This document shows positions 46,401 to 54,827 of a stretch of DNA of 61,329 bases, in pieces (position 1 is the first letter of the stretch; every line of letters begins with the position of its first letter). The notes under the pieces were generated by a model. It worked only from the letters and a program-made list of their open reading frames with translations, was not told where the DNA came from and made no database searches. The position numbers were made by a program, and so were the translations under genes. Source of the DNA: an uncultured Pedobacter sp. (GTDB lineage Bacteria; Bacteroidota; Bacteroidia; Sphingobacteriales; Sphingobacteriaceae); contig NZ_CAJYOJ010000016.1 in NCBI RefSeq assembly GCF_913776295.1, positions 1 to 61,329 of the forward strand, given 5' to 3'.

Positions 46401-47017
46401 ATAAAGGGCAGTCGCAAATTTATGATCGTAACAATAACATCATCAATAACACTACTAATTTAAGCAATGCCTTTACCAAAGAAGATCTGGCTTATGTAGG
46501 CACGCTTTATGCCCCTTACTCTACGGGTTTTTTCAATACTTTCAAATTTGCCGAATTTGAGGCAGGTATCCAGATTACTGGCTATTTTGGACATGTGTTT
46601 ATGAAAAATGCGGTTACAAATTACCCCACCTTCCAAGGCAGTTACAGTGGCGTTTTAGGCAGACAGGTGGAATTGGCCAGCCGCTGGAGAAATCCTGGTG
46701 ATGAGTTGACAACTGATGTTCCTGGATTAACCGGCGTAAATTTTAACAGTATAAATCGTTATCGATTTTCCGATGCACAGGTACGCAAAGCAGATAACAT
46801 TCGTTTACAGCAAATTTCTCTGGCCTATCAGTTACCTAAGCGTTTTTTACCAAGAAATACTTTCAAATCGATCTCTGTTTCTGCTAATGTCAGGAATCTC
46901 GGCATCATCTGGAGGGCTAATAAAGAGGGTATCGATCCTGAATTTGTTAGCAATGGAAATTTTGGAAGCGTAACCCCTACGCCTAGTTACATCTTTGGAA
47001 TCAATGCATCGCTATAA
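43418..47017 (+). CDS. SusC/RagA-type TonB-dependent receptor with STN domain
   Basis: A 1199-aa outer-membrane transporter. A signal peptide ends about residue 42 (STKAQ). An STN domain (about 45-113, NAPLESVLKEIRRQSGYNII) and a carboxypeptidase-like beta domain (about 130-205, IRDSLGRPLPGANVYN) follow, then the plug (RGNNIQIRGVNSYAGASG, FLKDASATSIWGSRAANGVI) and a barrel ending NASL. The STN domain marks it as a transducer to FecR. The ligand is unknown; no glycoside hydrolase is nearby. Confidence 0.94.
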   Translation: MYKNFTSLGLPSRQLRKLLHVMRLTAVIFLAALMQLSASTKAQKVSLVEKNAPLESVLKEIRRQSGYNIIYDLNLILDAKPVSIQVNQVNVLEAVQKSLNNQPLTFSVDGKTIVIKERSITDKLVDLVKDIDVKVSIRDSLGRPLPGANVYNKTINKMYVTDKTGDIIIKDVPANGYVLQISYIGYKGEEIFVDRKTVSYYVKLTAASSALEEVAVVSNGYQKISKERAAGAYSTISGKELEGTPAVNLMERLEGKVAGVKFNIRGNNIQIRGVNSYAGASGTPLIVLDGFPLMDPSDRAQLTKITSGNTFGNSIISSINIADIEQITFLKDASATSIWGSRAANGVIVIDTKKGRKGISQVNLSYNLGISKNPSIANQRWMNAAQYIDLEQEMVDKGFLVDPASATPGNAIYTPNNSEATEWMFRVKRGTATAAERDAALAELAMHDGEGQVENNLLQNAVNHQYNLSYSGGSENSTFYVSGNYTKDIPIFKSNFAENGFVNANTSTSLFNKRITLRALINYQYSKSQYNASAVDALSVSTTALRPYDLLVDANGNSIGRTIIFRQSVANTMMAQGYLPFSYSAVDELNYSNTIARNNVIRLNAGINGKITNWLNADVSISNQRQFASSYTLNELNSYNGRILVNTGTVVTNGKLVYNVPYGGRYITYGNNSSETALRGQLNADVTFAKDHHFTAIAGTELRETQSGNTSETRYGYNEDTGAVGIANPSVSYMTMYGYTQTLGNNLSGLVRSRKRFLSYYSNASYNYKDKYFATGSVRFDDYTMMGVDRSKRAKPFWSLGLRWNANQEEFIKSTDWLNTLALRATIGTSGVVPQGGSNIPVLTLTGSDSRTGQPVASIETPANSDLGWETTRQGNIGVDFGFFKGRLNGSFDVYTKRTRGLLANFNYNATYGWPSLTFNSGTLSGHGYEFSLNGEPLRVGKFNWKSVFNFGYTTNKVTDARFENNASSLVGAATSVNGMVLGSLYVYKWAGLDNKGQSQIYDRNNNIINNTTNLSNAFTKEDLAYVGTLYAPYSTGFFNTFKFAEFEAGIQITGYFGHVFMKNAVTNYPTFQGSYSGVLGRQVELASRWRNPGDELTTDVPGLTGVNFNSINRYRFSDAQVRKADNIRLQQISLAYQLPKRFLPRNTFKSISVSANVRNLGIIWRANKEGIDPEFVSNGNFGSVTPTPSYIFGINASL

Positions 47018-47021
47018 TCAC

Positions 47022-48392
47022 ATGAAGACAAAATATATCATCATCCTGTTTGCGCTGGCTATTGCTTTCGCAGGCTGCAGAAAATATGTAGAAATTGAGC
47101 AGATTTCTATCCGTACTTTTAAATATACCTCCGACTATAGGTATACCATGAACAATAATAGTGTATTAGAAGGAAGCTTTTCTTATCCGATTTTATCTGG
47201 CGATGATACGGAAATTACCGATGCCACCCGGCAGAACAACCTGGGCGATATTTTAGGTAACGTGTATAGCTGGGCCCCGCTTTATACTTCTGAAACACAA
47301 AGTGATGCAGATTGGGATAGACAATATAAAACCATATATGTTTGTAATGAGGTCATAAATGGCGTGTTAACTTCGCAAAATGGCACAGAGCAGGAAAAGC
47401 AGAAGATTTATGCCGAAGCGCTGGTACACCGGGCTTATACTTACCTGATTTTGGTAAATACCTATGCCAAGCAATACAATAGTGCTACCGCTACAACAGA
47501 TTTGGGCGTGCCATTACTGACCACACCAAATTTATATATTAAACTTAACCGTACACCGGTAGCAGAGGTATATAAACTAATTGTGAAAGACCTGAAAGCA
47601 TCCATCAGCCGCTTGCCAGATCTTCCTGAATTTAATGTAAGGCCGGCAAAGGTATCAGCCTATGCTTTATTGGCTAAAACTTATCTTAATCTTCGTGATT
47701 TTAGTAATGCCTCCTTGTACGCCGACAGTACGTTGCGTTTACAAAATACATTAATCGATCTGAAGAATTATGAAACTACGCCAGGAACCCTTCCGGTAAG
47801 GCTAAATAATCCGGAGATTATATTTTCTAAAATTGCAGGTGTATCCTATCAGGCCATTTCGTTGAGTAATGATCTGCTTTCTGCCATGGGGACTACAGAT
47901 TTACGCTATAAGCTATTTACCGATACCAGAAGCCGTTTTGGTACACAGTTCAGCACCAGCTTTACCGGTCGTGCATCAACTAAATATTTCTATAACGAAT
48001 TTGTGATCAGTAATGGCCCGTCAGTACCTGAGATCATGCTCGTCAAAGCAGAATGTTTAGTGAGAGCTGGTCAGACCGCTGATGCCATGACCATTGTAAA
48101 TAACCTGAGGATTAAGCGCTTTAACAACGCAAATTATACGCCTTTAACTGCTGCGTCTGCTGCTGATGCCTTAAGGATTGTGGTGGAAGAAAAGAGAAAG
48201 GAGTTGTTTGGTACAGGTTTACGCTGGTTTGATCAAAAGAGATTAATGCTTGATGATGCCTTTACCCAAACCAAAACCCGCAATTATAAGGGAATAGATT
48301 ATACGCTCACACCAAATTCAAACCGCTATATCTATCCGATAGGTGATAAATATATTTTATTAAACCCCGAATTGCAACAGAATCCGAGATAA
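47022..48392 (+). CDS. SusD/RagB-family outer-membrane lipoprotein
   Basis: A 456-aa surface lipoprotein that caps the SusC barrel and captures ligand. The lipoprotein signal is MKTKYIIILFALAIAFAGC, with its lipobox Cys at residue 19. AEALVHRAYTYLILVNTYAK, YALLAKTYLNLRDFSNA, MLVKAECLVRAGQTADA and EEKRKELFGTGLRWFDQKR are typical TPR-like SusD parts. ATG 47022 lies 5 bp after the susC stop; an in-frame ATG at 46995 overlaps it and would spoil the signal peptide. Confidence 0.92.
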   Translation: MKTKYIIILFALAIAFAGCRKYVEIEQISIRTFKYTSDYRYTMNNNSVLEGSFSYPILSGDDTEITDATRQNNLGDILGNVYSWAPLYTSETQSDADWDRQYKTIYVCNEVINGVLTSQNGTEQEKQKIYAEALVHRAYTYLILVNTYAKQYNSATATTDLGVPLLTTPNLYIKLNRTPVAEVYKLIVKDLKASISRLPDLPEFNVRPAKVSAYALLAKTYLNLRDFSNASLYADSTLRLQNTLIDLKNYETTPGTLPVRLNNPEIIFSKIAGVSYQAISLSNDLLSAMGTTDLRYKLFTDTRSRFGTQFSTSFTGRASTKYFYNEFVISNGPSVPEIMLVKAECLVRAGQTADAMTIVNNLRIKRFNNANYTPLTAASAADALRIVVEEKRKELFGTGLRWFDQKRLMLDDAFTQTKTRNYKGIDYTLTPNSNRYIYPIGDKYILLNPELQQNPR

Positions 48393-48406
48393 TCTATGGA
48401 AAGCTT

Positions 48407-50401
48407 ATGAAAAAAAATCTTTTACTGAATGGTCTGCTGCTGCTTTGCCCTTTTTTTGGGCAGCAGCTGGCAGCCCAGACCTTAACCTGGAAACCAGAAT
48501 TATTAAGGCAAAATCAACCAGCCACATTTTATTACCAGGCAAAAGGTGGTGACCTTGAATTTAGCGACGAGCCCAAAGCAAAACTGGCCTATTTTGATGG
48601 CAAACGCTGGGATACAGTGTCGCTTACACTGAAAAAGGATCAAGACCAATGGCAAGCCAATTATACGCTGCCTGCAAATGCTGTTTTCCTTGCTTTAAAG
48701 TTTTATCAGGGATCATCAGATGCGCCCGAAGCTAGTGATAATAATAAAGGAAGTGGATATCTGGCAAAGGTAACCGCAAGCAATGGCAAAATACCAAAGG
48801 GCGCTTATTTAGCGGAAGCTGCTTTAATGGCTAATTTAACAGGCGACTGGACGTTGAATAGCTTTGTATCGTCTAAAAAAAATCCGGTCACAATAGATTT
48901 ACTCTTAAAACAAGAAGAGAAAGTATCTGTAAAAATATCAGAATCTTTTTTATTTACTTACCTGGAATTAAAGCGTTTAACGATGCCGGCTAGTGAATTT
49001 GAAACGTTTGCAGATGCAGCCATCAAGTCGATAATCAGAAAAGAAAAACCAGGTGAACAATTTTTGTCCGCTGCCTATTGGTATTATAAGCGAAATAAAA
49101 ATGAAAGCGAGGCAAAGGATATGGAAAGCCTGATTATACAAAATTATCCAAAAAGTGGAACTGCAAGGTTATTGTCGTTTCGAGATGCTACCGATGGAAA
49201 ATCTGGCAATGCTTATCGACTCGCATCTGAAGATTTTCTGAAAAAATATCCTTATGCAGAATGGAAGAAAAATCCGGATGACAAAGGCTTTCTGTATTAT
49301 GAAATTTACAGGGGCTTGGCTACCGCATATTTTGATGAAAAACAAATAGATCGATTTTCTGCATTGTTTAAAGATATCGACTTTAGAACGGCCAATGAGC
49401 TCTACCGCTGGAACATCACGCGTAATCAAATGTCCATGTCTGGTAAAGCCGATTATAAATTACTTTACGAATTGAGCAAAAAGATTATCCCTTACCTGTT
49501 AGAACGCCAGCATGATCAGTCTTATCTGGCCGACTTCGGCAGGGATGCGGTAAAAGCACAGGAAAACGCCGATAAGCAGATGGACGATCGCTTATTTACT
49601 CATATTGCGTTAGCCATTAACCAAAAAGATTTCGCAGCAGCAAAAAACTTTTTTCAGTACCTATCTAAAGAAGGTACTTATGATAACGCCGATATGAATG
49701 CCATGCATCTTCGTGTATTGAGCGAACTGAAAGATGACCAGGCCATTAAACCTTTGCTTGAAAAGAGCGCAGCAGCCAATGCGGTTACGCCTGAAATGTT
49801 TGCCAAATTAAAGGAATTATATAAAAACGAGCACCAGGGTCAGGAAAAAGGTTATGAGGAATATTTATCATCTCTGTTGCCAAGTGATAAAAAGGCAGAA
49901 TTGAAAGCGCATGCATTGGCCAATATGGTCAATTATCCGTTAAAGCCTTTTAGCCTGGAAGATGCTAATGGTAAAATGGTTAGTTCTCAAGACTGGGGAA
50001 ATAAAATTGTCGTGATTGATTTCTGGGCCACCTGGTGCAGACCTTGTATCGAAGCTTTTCCAGGGATGCAATTACTGGTAGATCAGTACGCAAAAGACCC
50101 GCAAGTAGGAGTGTACATGATCGGTACGATGCAAACCGGCGATTACAAAGCCAAATCTGTGAACTATGTAAAAAGTCAGGGCTTTCGTTTCAACCTTTTG
50201 CATGATGCGGTTAGTTCAACTGGAGCGCAGGACCAGGTATTCAAAAGCCTGTTACCATTGTTTAAACAGTCTTCCATTCCACGCAAAATCATTGTAAAAA
50301 ACGGCGTAGTACGCTATAGTTCAGAAGGATATTCCGGTAGCCCGAGTCAGCTACGCGATGAATTATCAACCGCCATTGAGATTTTAAGAGCAGAGAAATA
50401 A
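48407..50401 (+). CDS. Large exported protein with C-terminal TlpA-like thioredoxin domain
   Basis: A 664-aa protein. A signal peptide (LLLNGLLLLCPFFGQQLAAQ) precedes a beta-rich N-terminal domain (about 25-150), a helical TPR-like middle (about 200-490) and a thioredoxin-fold domain (about 510-664) with the redox motif FWATWCRPCIEAF near residue 540. Periplasmic thioredoxin-like proteins reduce or exchange disulfides. It is tightly packed after susD and overlaps the S41 protease gene by one base (TAATG). Confidence 0.85.
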   Translation: MKKNLLLNGLLLLCPFFGQQLAAQTLTWKPELLRQNQPATFYYQAKGGDLEFSDEPKAKLAYFDGKRWDTVSLTLKKDQDQWQANYTLPANAVFLALKFYQGSSDAPEASDNNKGSGYLAKVTASNGKIPKGAYLAEAALMANLTGDWTLNSFVSSKKNPVTIDLLLKQEEKVSVKISESFLFTYLELKRLTMPASEFETFADAAIKSIIRKEKPGEQFLSAAYWYYKRNKNESEAKDMESLIIQNYPKSGTARLLSFRDATDGKSGNAYRLASEDFLKKYPYAEWKKNPDDKGFLYYEIYRGLATAYFDEKQIDRFSALFKDIDFRTANELYRWNITRNQMSMSGKADYKLLYELSKKIIPYLLERQHDQSYLADFGRDAVKAQENADKQMDDRLFTHIALAINQKDFAAAKNFFQYLSKEGTYDNADMNAMHLRVLSELKDDQAIKPLLEKSAAANAVTPEMFAKLKELYKNEHQGQEKGYEEYLSSLLPSDKKAELKAHALANMVNYPLKPFSLEDANGKMVSSQDWGNKIVVIDFWATWCRPCIEAFPGMQLLVDQYAKDPQVGVYMIGTMQTGDYKAKSVNYVKSQGFRFNLLHDAVSSTGAQDQVFKSLLPLFKQSSIPRKIIVKNGVVRYSSEGYSGSPSQLRDELSTAIEILRAEK

Positions 50402-52029
50402 TGATAAGAAAAACGATAAATACAGCCTTTTTTTCCTTTTGGATAGTGCTTTCTGTTCAGGCGCAGATGAATCCGAAGGTTAAGCTACAGGATGCGTTAA
50501 AACTGATCCAGGATAACTATGTAGACCCGGTGAACGATGAACCCGTGGTAGATGCTGCCATCAAAGGAATGTTAGGCAGCCTCGATCCACATTCCAGCTA
50601 CATCAGCCGCGAAGAGGTAGAGTCCATGAACGAATCCATGTCGGGAAGTTTTGCCGGCATCGGAATTGGTTTCGCCGTGCTGTCAGACAGTACCTTTATC
50701 ATCAGTGTCAATCCAGATGGGCCTGCTGCACGTGCTGGTTTGAAAGTAGGTGATCAGATTGTAGACGTAGATGGGCAGACGATTCTTGGTAAAAACCTGA
50801 AAAACCAGGAAGTAATGCGATTACTTCGGGGAGAAAAAGGAAAAGCTGTTGACCTGGCCATCAGGCGTAAAGGACAACCGGAACTTTTAAAGTTCAACGT
50901 GATGCGGGAGCAGATCGCCGAATTATCCATTACGGCCAGTTATATGGTTACCAAGCAAATCGGTTATATTGCCTTGTCTGTATTCAGTCAATCTACCCGC
51001 CGCGAAATGGATGCAGCGTTAAAGAGCTTAAAAGCCCAGGGCATGACCAAACTGATCCTCGATTTACAGATGAATGGGGGAGGCATAGTGGATATGGCCA
51101 TTGGCGTAGCTGATGAATTTCTTCCTCCTGAAAAAACGGTTTTTTATTCGGTGACCAATACCGGTGTAAAGGATTACTTCATGACGGGAGGTTATGGCCA
51201 GTTTATGGATGGGGAACTGGTGGTTCTGGTTGATGAGTCGACCGCTTCTTCCAGTGAAATCCTGACCGGTGCTTTGCAGGATTGGGATCGGGCCGTGATT
51301 GTTGGCAGAAGAACTTTTGGAAAAGGCTTGATGCAAAAGGGGCTTCCATTAAGTGATGGTTCTGTAATCAGGTTAACAGCCGCTCGCTATTACACGCCTT
51401 CAGGCCGATCTATCCAAAAACCTTACACCAAAGGTAAAGAAGATTATTTTGAAGATTTTAACCGGCGCATGGCCTCCGGCGAATTGAAAGAAGCAGGACA
51501 TTATCATTTTCCCGATTCGCTTAAATATACTACGCTCAATCGTAAAAGAACGGTGTATGGCGGTGGCGGAATTATGCCCGATCAGTTTGTTCCGATAGAT
51601 ACGGCATTATATAGCACCTGGCTGAACCAAACCATGAACAGTGGTTTAGTGAATAAGGTGGCCTTTGAGCTGGTGCAACAAAATCGTAATCAGTTAACAG
51701 CTAGCTATCCGGATTTTGAGGCTTTTGATAAAGGTTTTAAGGTGGAAGAAACCATGGTTGATGGAATTTTTGATGCTGCGGCTAAACTCCGCATCAAAAT
51801 GCCTGCAAAAGCAGATCAGGTAGTAAGAAAAACCATCCGTGTAGAACTAAAAGCCGGCATAGCCGATATGTTATATGTAGGTAAGGGTTATGCGCTGCGT
51901 GTTCGTAATGAAGCCAGCAGTGCTTTTGATACTGCCCTATCTATCCTCAACTCAAAAGCTACTTACAATAAATTACTGGCCGAAAGTGACGCCAGTAAAT
52001 CATCTCCTAATCAAAAGAAAAAAAACTAA
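50401..52029 (+). CDS. S41-family C-terminal processing protease with PDZ domain
   Basis: A 542-aa exported protease. After a signal peptide comes the Ctp N-terminal region (LIQDNYVDPV, GMLGSLDPHSSYI), a PDZ domain (FAGIGIGFAVLSDSTFII, AGLKVGDQIVDVDG) and the S41 core with nucleophile Ser in DESTASSSEILTGALQD and Lys in GRRTFGKGLMQ. Tsp/CtpA-like enzymes clip proteins at their C-termini. Flanked by two thioredoxin-domain proteins in one operon, it may process or clear imported or misfolded proteins; this is an inference. Confidence 0.9.
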   Translation: MIRKTINTAFFSFWIVLSVQAQMNPKVKLQDALKLIQDNYVDPVNDEPVVDAAIKGMLGSLDPHSSYISREEVESMNESMSGSFAGIGIGFAVLSDSTFIISVNPDGPAARAGLKVGDQIVDVDGQTILGKNLKNQEVMRLLRGEKGKAVDLAIRRKGQPELLKFNVMREQIAELSITASYMVTKQIGYIALSVFSQSTRREMDAALKSLKAQGMTKLILDLQMNGGGIVDMAIGVADEFLPPEKTVFYSVTNTGVKDYFMTGGYGQFMDGELVVLVDESTASSSEILTGALQDWDRAVIVGRRTFGKGLMQKGLPLSDGSVIRLTAARYYTPSGRSIQKPYTKGKEDYFEDFNRRMASGELKEAGHYHFPDSLKYTTLNRKRTVYGGGGIMPDQFVPIDTALYSTWLNQTMNSGLVNKVAFELVQQNRNQLTASYPDFEAFDKGFKVEETMVDGIFDAAAKLRIKMPAKADQVVRKTIRVELKAGIADMLYVGKGYALRVRNEASSAFDTALSILNSKATYNKLLAESDASKSSPNQKKKN

Positions 52030-52030
52030 T

Positions 52031-53179
52031 ATGAAAACATTAATCATTGGTGCCGTAGTTGCACTGTGTTCCCTAAATGCAACGGCACAAAAAGGATATA
52101 CCATTAAAGGCCAGATTGGTAAACTGGGCAAACCTGCAAAAGCTTTTTTATTGACAACTAAAGAAGGCAAACAGGTGCTGGATTCAGTACCGCTAGTTAA
52201 CGGAAGTTTCACTTTCAGAGGCCATGTAGATGGACCCATGGAAGCTACACTACGTTTGAAACATGATGATGCAGTGGAGATTCCGGGCAAACGTATCAAA
52301 ATCGATGGTTTAAGCCTAATCCTCGATAATGAAGATATTACCATCACTGGTAAAGATTCTTTGAAAACAGCTGTAATGAAAGGGTCGACCCAAACGGAGG
52401 AGAGTCGCCGTGTAGATGATCTACTTCGTCCGATTTACAATAAAATGCAGGCCTTGAATAAGGAATACGAGGATTTGCCGGAAGCCAAAAAACAGGATAA
52501 AGCTGTGATCATGGATCTGGAAAAGCGGGCACAGAAAACAGAAAAGGAAATTATGGATGCGAAGATTGATTATGTTAAAAAGAACCCAAACAGTTTCATG
52601 TCATTAATGGCTTTAAATTCTACGCTCGCACCAGGTTTTGATGCGGTGGAAATGGAAAAAGTATACCTGACCATCAATCCGAAGTTAAGAGATTCTTATT
52701 TTGGTAAAGAGGTTGGCCTGCGTATCGCTACTTTCAAAAAGACGCAGGAGGGCGTTGAGGCGCAGGATTTTACCCAGCCAGATGTTGACGGTAAAATGGT
52801 TAAACTTTCTGATTACCGCGGAAAATATGTTTTGCTTGATTTCTGGGCTTCATGGTGCGCGCCATGCCGTAGAGAGAACCCGAATGTGGTTAAGGTTTAT
52901 GAACAATATAAATCAAAAGGATTTGAAATTTTAGGTGTTTCGCTTGATAAAGCAGCTGATAAGGCTAAATGGATTAAAGCAATTGCCGACGACAAATTAA
53001 CCTGGAAACAGGTTAGCGATTTAAAAGGATGGGAAAACGAGGCTGCAGCTAAATATGAGGTAAAAGCCATCCCCATGAACTTTCTAATCGATCCGAGTGG
53101 AAAAATTATCGCCAAAGAGCTTAGAGGCCCAGCCCTGGAAGCAAAAATCAAAGAAATATTTGACGGACGCGCAAAGTAA
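52031..53179 (+). CDS. TlpA/ResA-like thiol-disulfide oxidoreductase with DUF4369-like N-terminus
   Basis: A 382-aa exported protein. A signal peptide (KTLIIGAVVALCSLNATAQ) is followed by a DUF4369-like beta domain (about 20-125, YTIKGQIGKLGKPAKAFLL), a helical linker and a thioredoxin domain (about 240-382). The active site is FWASWCAPCRRENP and the cis-Pro is in VKAIPMNFLID. ATG 52031 is one base after the protease stop; the frame is open back to 51890, but that overlaps the protease. It ends the operon before a terminator. Confidence 0.92.
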   Translation: MKTLIIGAVVALCSLNATAQKGYTIKGQIGKLGKPAKAFLLTTKEGKQVLDSVPLVNGSFTFRGHVDGPMEATLRLKHDDAVEIPGKRIKIDGLSLILDNEDITITGKDSLKTAVMKGSTQTEESRRVDDLLRPIYNKMQALNKEYEDLPEAKKQDKAVIMDLEKRAQKTEKEIMDAKIDYVKKNPNSFMSLMALNSTLAPGFDAVEMEKVYLTINPKLRDSYFGKEVGLRIATFKKTQEGVEAQDFTQPDVDGKMVKLSDYRGKYVLLDFWASWCAPCRRENPNVVKVYEQYKSKGFEILGVSLDKAADKAKWIKAIADDKLTWKQVSDLKGWENEAAAKYEVKAIPMNFLIDPSGKIIAKELRGPALEAKIKEIFDGRAK

Positions 53180-53205
53180 AAAAATCTTATAGGTTAATGA
53201 TGACT

Positions 53206-53238
53206 AATGCAGGTTGATGGATGTCGCCTGCATTTTTT
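53206..53238 (+). terminator. Terminator of the susCD-like operon
   Basis: AATGCAGG (53206-53213) pairs with CCTGCATT (53227-53234), with a T-run. Confidence 0.82.
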
Positions 53239-53513
53239 GTTATTCATAGTGAATTCGTCATTCTCGCGCATGCGGGAAGCTTGATACAAGCGCTTTATGA
53301 TTATTCATGCGTGTTTTTTTATGCAGTGGCATTCACGATCCCTTGTATCTTACAGTTCTAGGAAAAAAGCTGTCAATCATATTGATCTTTATACAATAAA
53401 TTATTCCTCAGGATTACAATTTATACTTATGAGACAGCCCCATAACTAATTGGTTTAACCAGGATTGTTTATAAAACAATTTTTTATATAATTATCCATT
53501 TCAGATCAACAAA
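53239..53513. repeat. Repeat-bearing intergenic region
   Basis: No gene. It starts with a CGTCATTCTCGCGCATGCGG fragment of the MITE-like family. Bases 53372-53419 match 80-127 at 42 of 48 positions. The rest is AT-rich. Confidence 0.55.
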
Positions 53514-54758
53514 TCAAATCCATAAGGATAGTATAGCAGCGATCAATGCGGTAGTCATAATTACGCTTCCCAACTTTAAAAACGTCCATGCACTTACTTG
53601 CTGTCCCTCTCGTCTTAAAGCCACCAGCCAGAGAATGGTCGCCAGCGAACCGGTTATAGAGAGGTTGGGACCAAGGTCTATACCAATTAATACTGCACTT
53701 TTAACCATATCCGGTGTATGCGTACTTTGCAATACACTCCCGGCTATCAATCCGGCAGGCAAATTGTTCATTAAATTGCAGGCTACTGCGGTTACCATGC
53801 CACTAAGCCAGATTGCTGCTGTTTCAGATTTTGCTATCGCATCATTTAAAAGACTACTTAACTGTTGGGTCATGCCCGTTTTATTTAAAGCTTCTACCAC
53901 CACAAATAAACCGCCCACTAAAGGAAGCACCACCCACGATATTCCTTTAATTACATTAACGGGGTTTTTTCTTGCGCTGGCCAACACAATCGCGCTGGTA
54001 ACGATACCAGTTATCAAGGTGGGCAAGCCCAGATCCATATTCATGGCAGAAGCGATCAGTAGGACCACTGCAGTTCCACAGATCCCGATTAATGCAGTTT
54101 TACCACCCAAGCTCAATTCAGGCAAATCGATTTCCGTGGTGATTTTTTGTTTAAAACACCTGCGCTGTGAGAACCGGAGCATAAAATAAGTAACGGTAAT
54201 GGCAAAGATAGAGGGGATAAGATATAAGCTGAGCCAATGCATTAACGATGGCATATGTGTACCATAAATCACCAGATTTGCCGGGTTTGAAATGGGCAGT
54301 ACGAAGGAAGCTGCGTTGGCTATGAATGCGCAGATCAATAAATAAGGAAGTGGTTTTTCTACTTTGGCCGCTTTTACTGCTGCGGCCACCGCTGGCGTTA
54401 ATACTACAGCAGTAGCATCGTTAGAAAGAAACGTGGTAACCACCACGCCAACAAGGTAGATGAGTAAGAACAATCTCGCCGAAGATCCTTTAGCCCTTAG
54501 GGTGGCATGGGCAGCCAGCCAGTCGAACAGTTTCTCCTCCCTCGCGGTTTCGGCCAGCAACATCATGCCGGTTAAAAATAAATAAACATCTAAACCTTTC
54601 GATACACCAGAAAAGGCATCGGAAGGGGTAATCAGCCGGAATAATAATAATAGGGCGGCCCCACTTATGGCGTATACTGCTTCTGCAACTTTAAAGGGCC
54701 TGATGATTACACCCGCTATGGCGAGGAAAGAAATAATCCAGATGAGTATGTTATCCAT
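53514..54758 (-). CDS. ArsB-like ion permease (ion transporter superfamily)
   Basis: A 414-aa inner-membrane protein with about 11-12 helices. FLSNDATAVVLTPAVAAAV, ANAASFVLPISNPANLVI, CNLMNNLPAGLIAG and IGIDLGPNLSITGSLATILW align with ArsB, which extrudes arsenite. The family also includes related anion transporters, and there is no arsR or arsC here, so the substrate is tentative. It is the last of five - strand genes that start with an OB-like protein and a two-component system. Confidence 0.82.
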   Translation of the reverse strand: MDNILIWIISFLAIAGVIIRPFKVAEAVYAISGAALLLLFRLITPSDAFSGVSKGLDVYLFLTGMMLLAETAREEKLFDWLAAHATLRAKGSSARLFLLIYLVGVVVTTFLSNDATAVVLTPAVAAAVKAAKVEKPLPYLLICAFIANAASFVLPISNPANLVIYGTHMPSLMHWLSLYLIPSIFAITVTYFMLRFSQRRCFKQKITTEIDLPELSLGGKTALIGICGTAVVLLIASAMNMDLGLPTLITGIVTSAIVLASARKNPVNVIKGISWVVLPLVGGLFVVVEALNKTGMTQQLSSLLNDAIAKSETAAIWLSGMVTAVACNLMNNLPAGLIAGSVLQSTHTPDMVKSAVLIGIDLGPNLSITGSLATILWLVALRREGQQVSAWTFLKLGSVIMTTALIAAILSLWI

Positions 54759-54827
54759 GTTTTATAGCGCTAAGATATTGCATTTTCATAAGCTATTTCC
54801 TTGTTATTCATTAATTATTGAGTTGAG

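Noticed and set aside
43418..48392. Polysaccharide utilisation locus
   Set aside because: SusC and SusD are present, but no glycoside hydrolase, lyase or sugar sensor lies nearby. Calling it a PUL would overstate the evidence.
53635..54189. A 184-aa open frame on the + strand
   Set aside because: Antisense shadow of the ArsB-like permease; no start context or recognisable domain.
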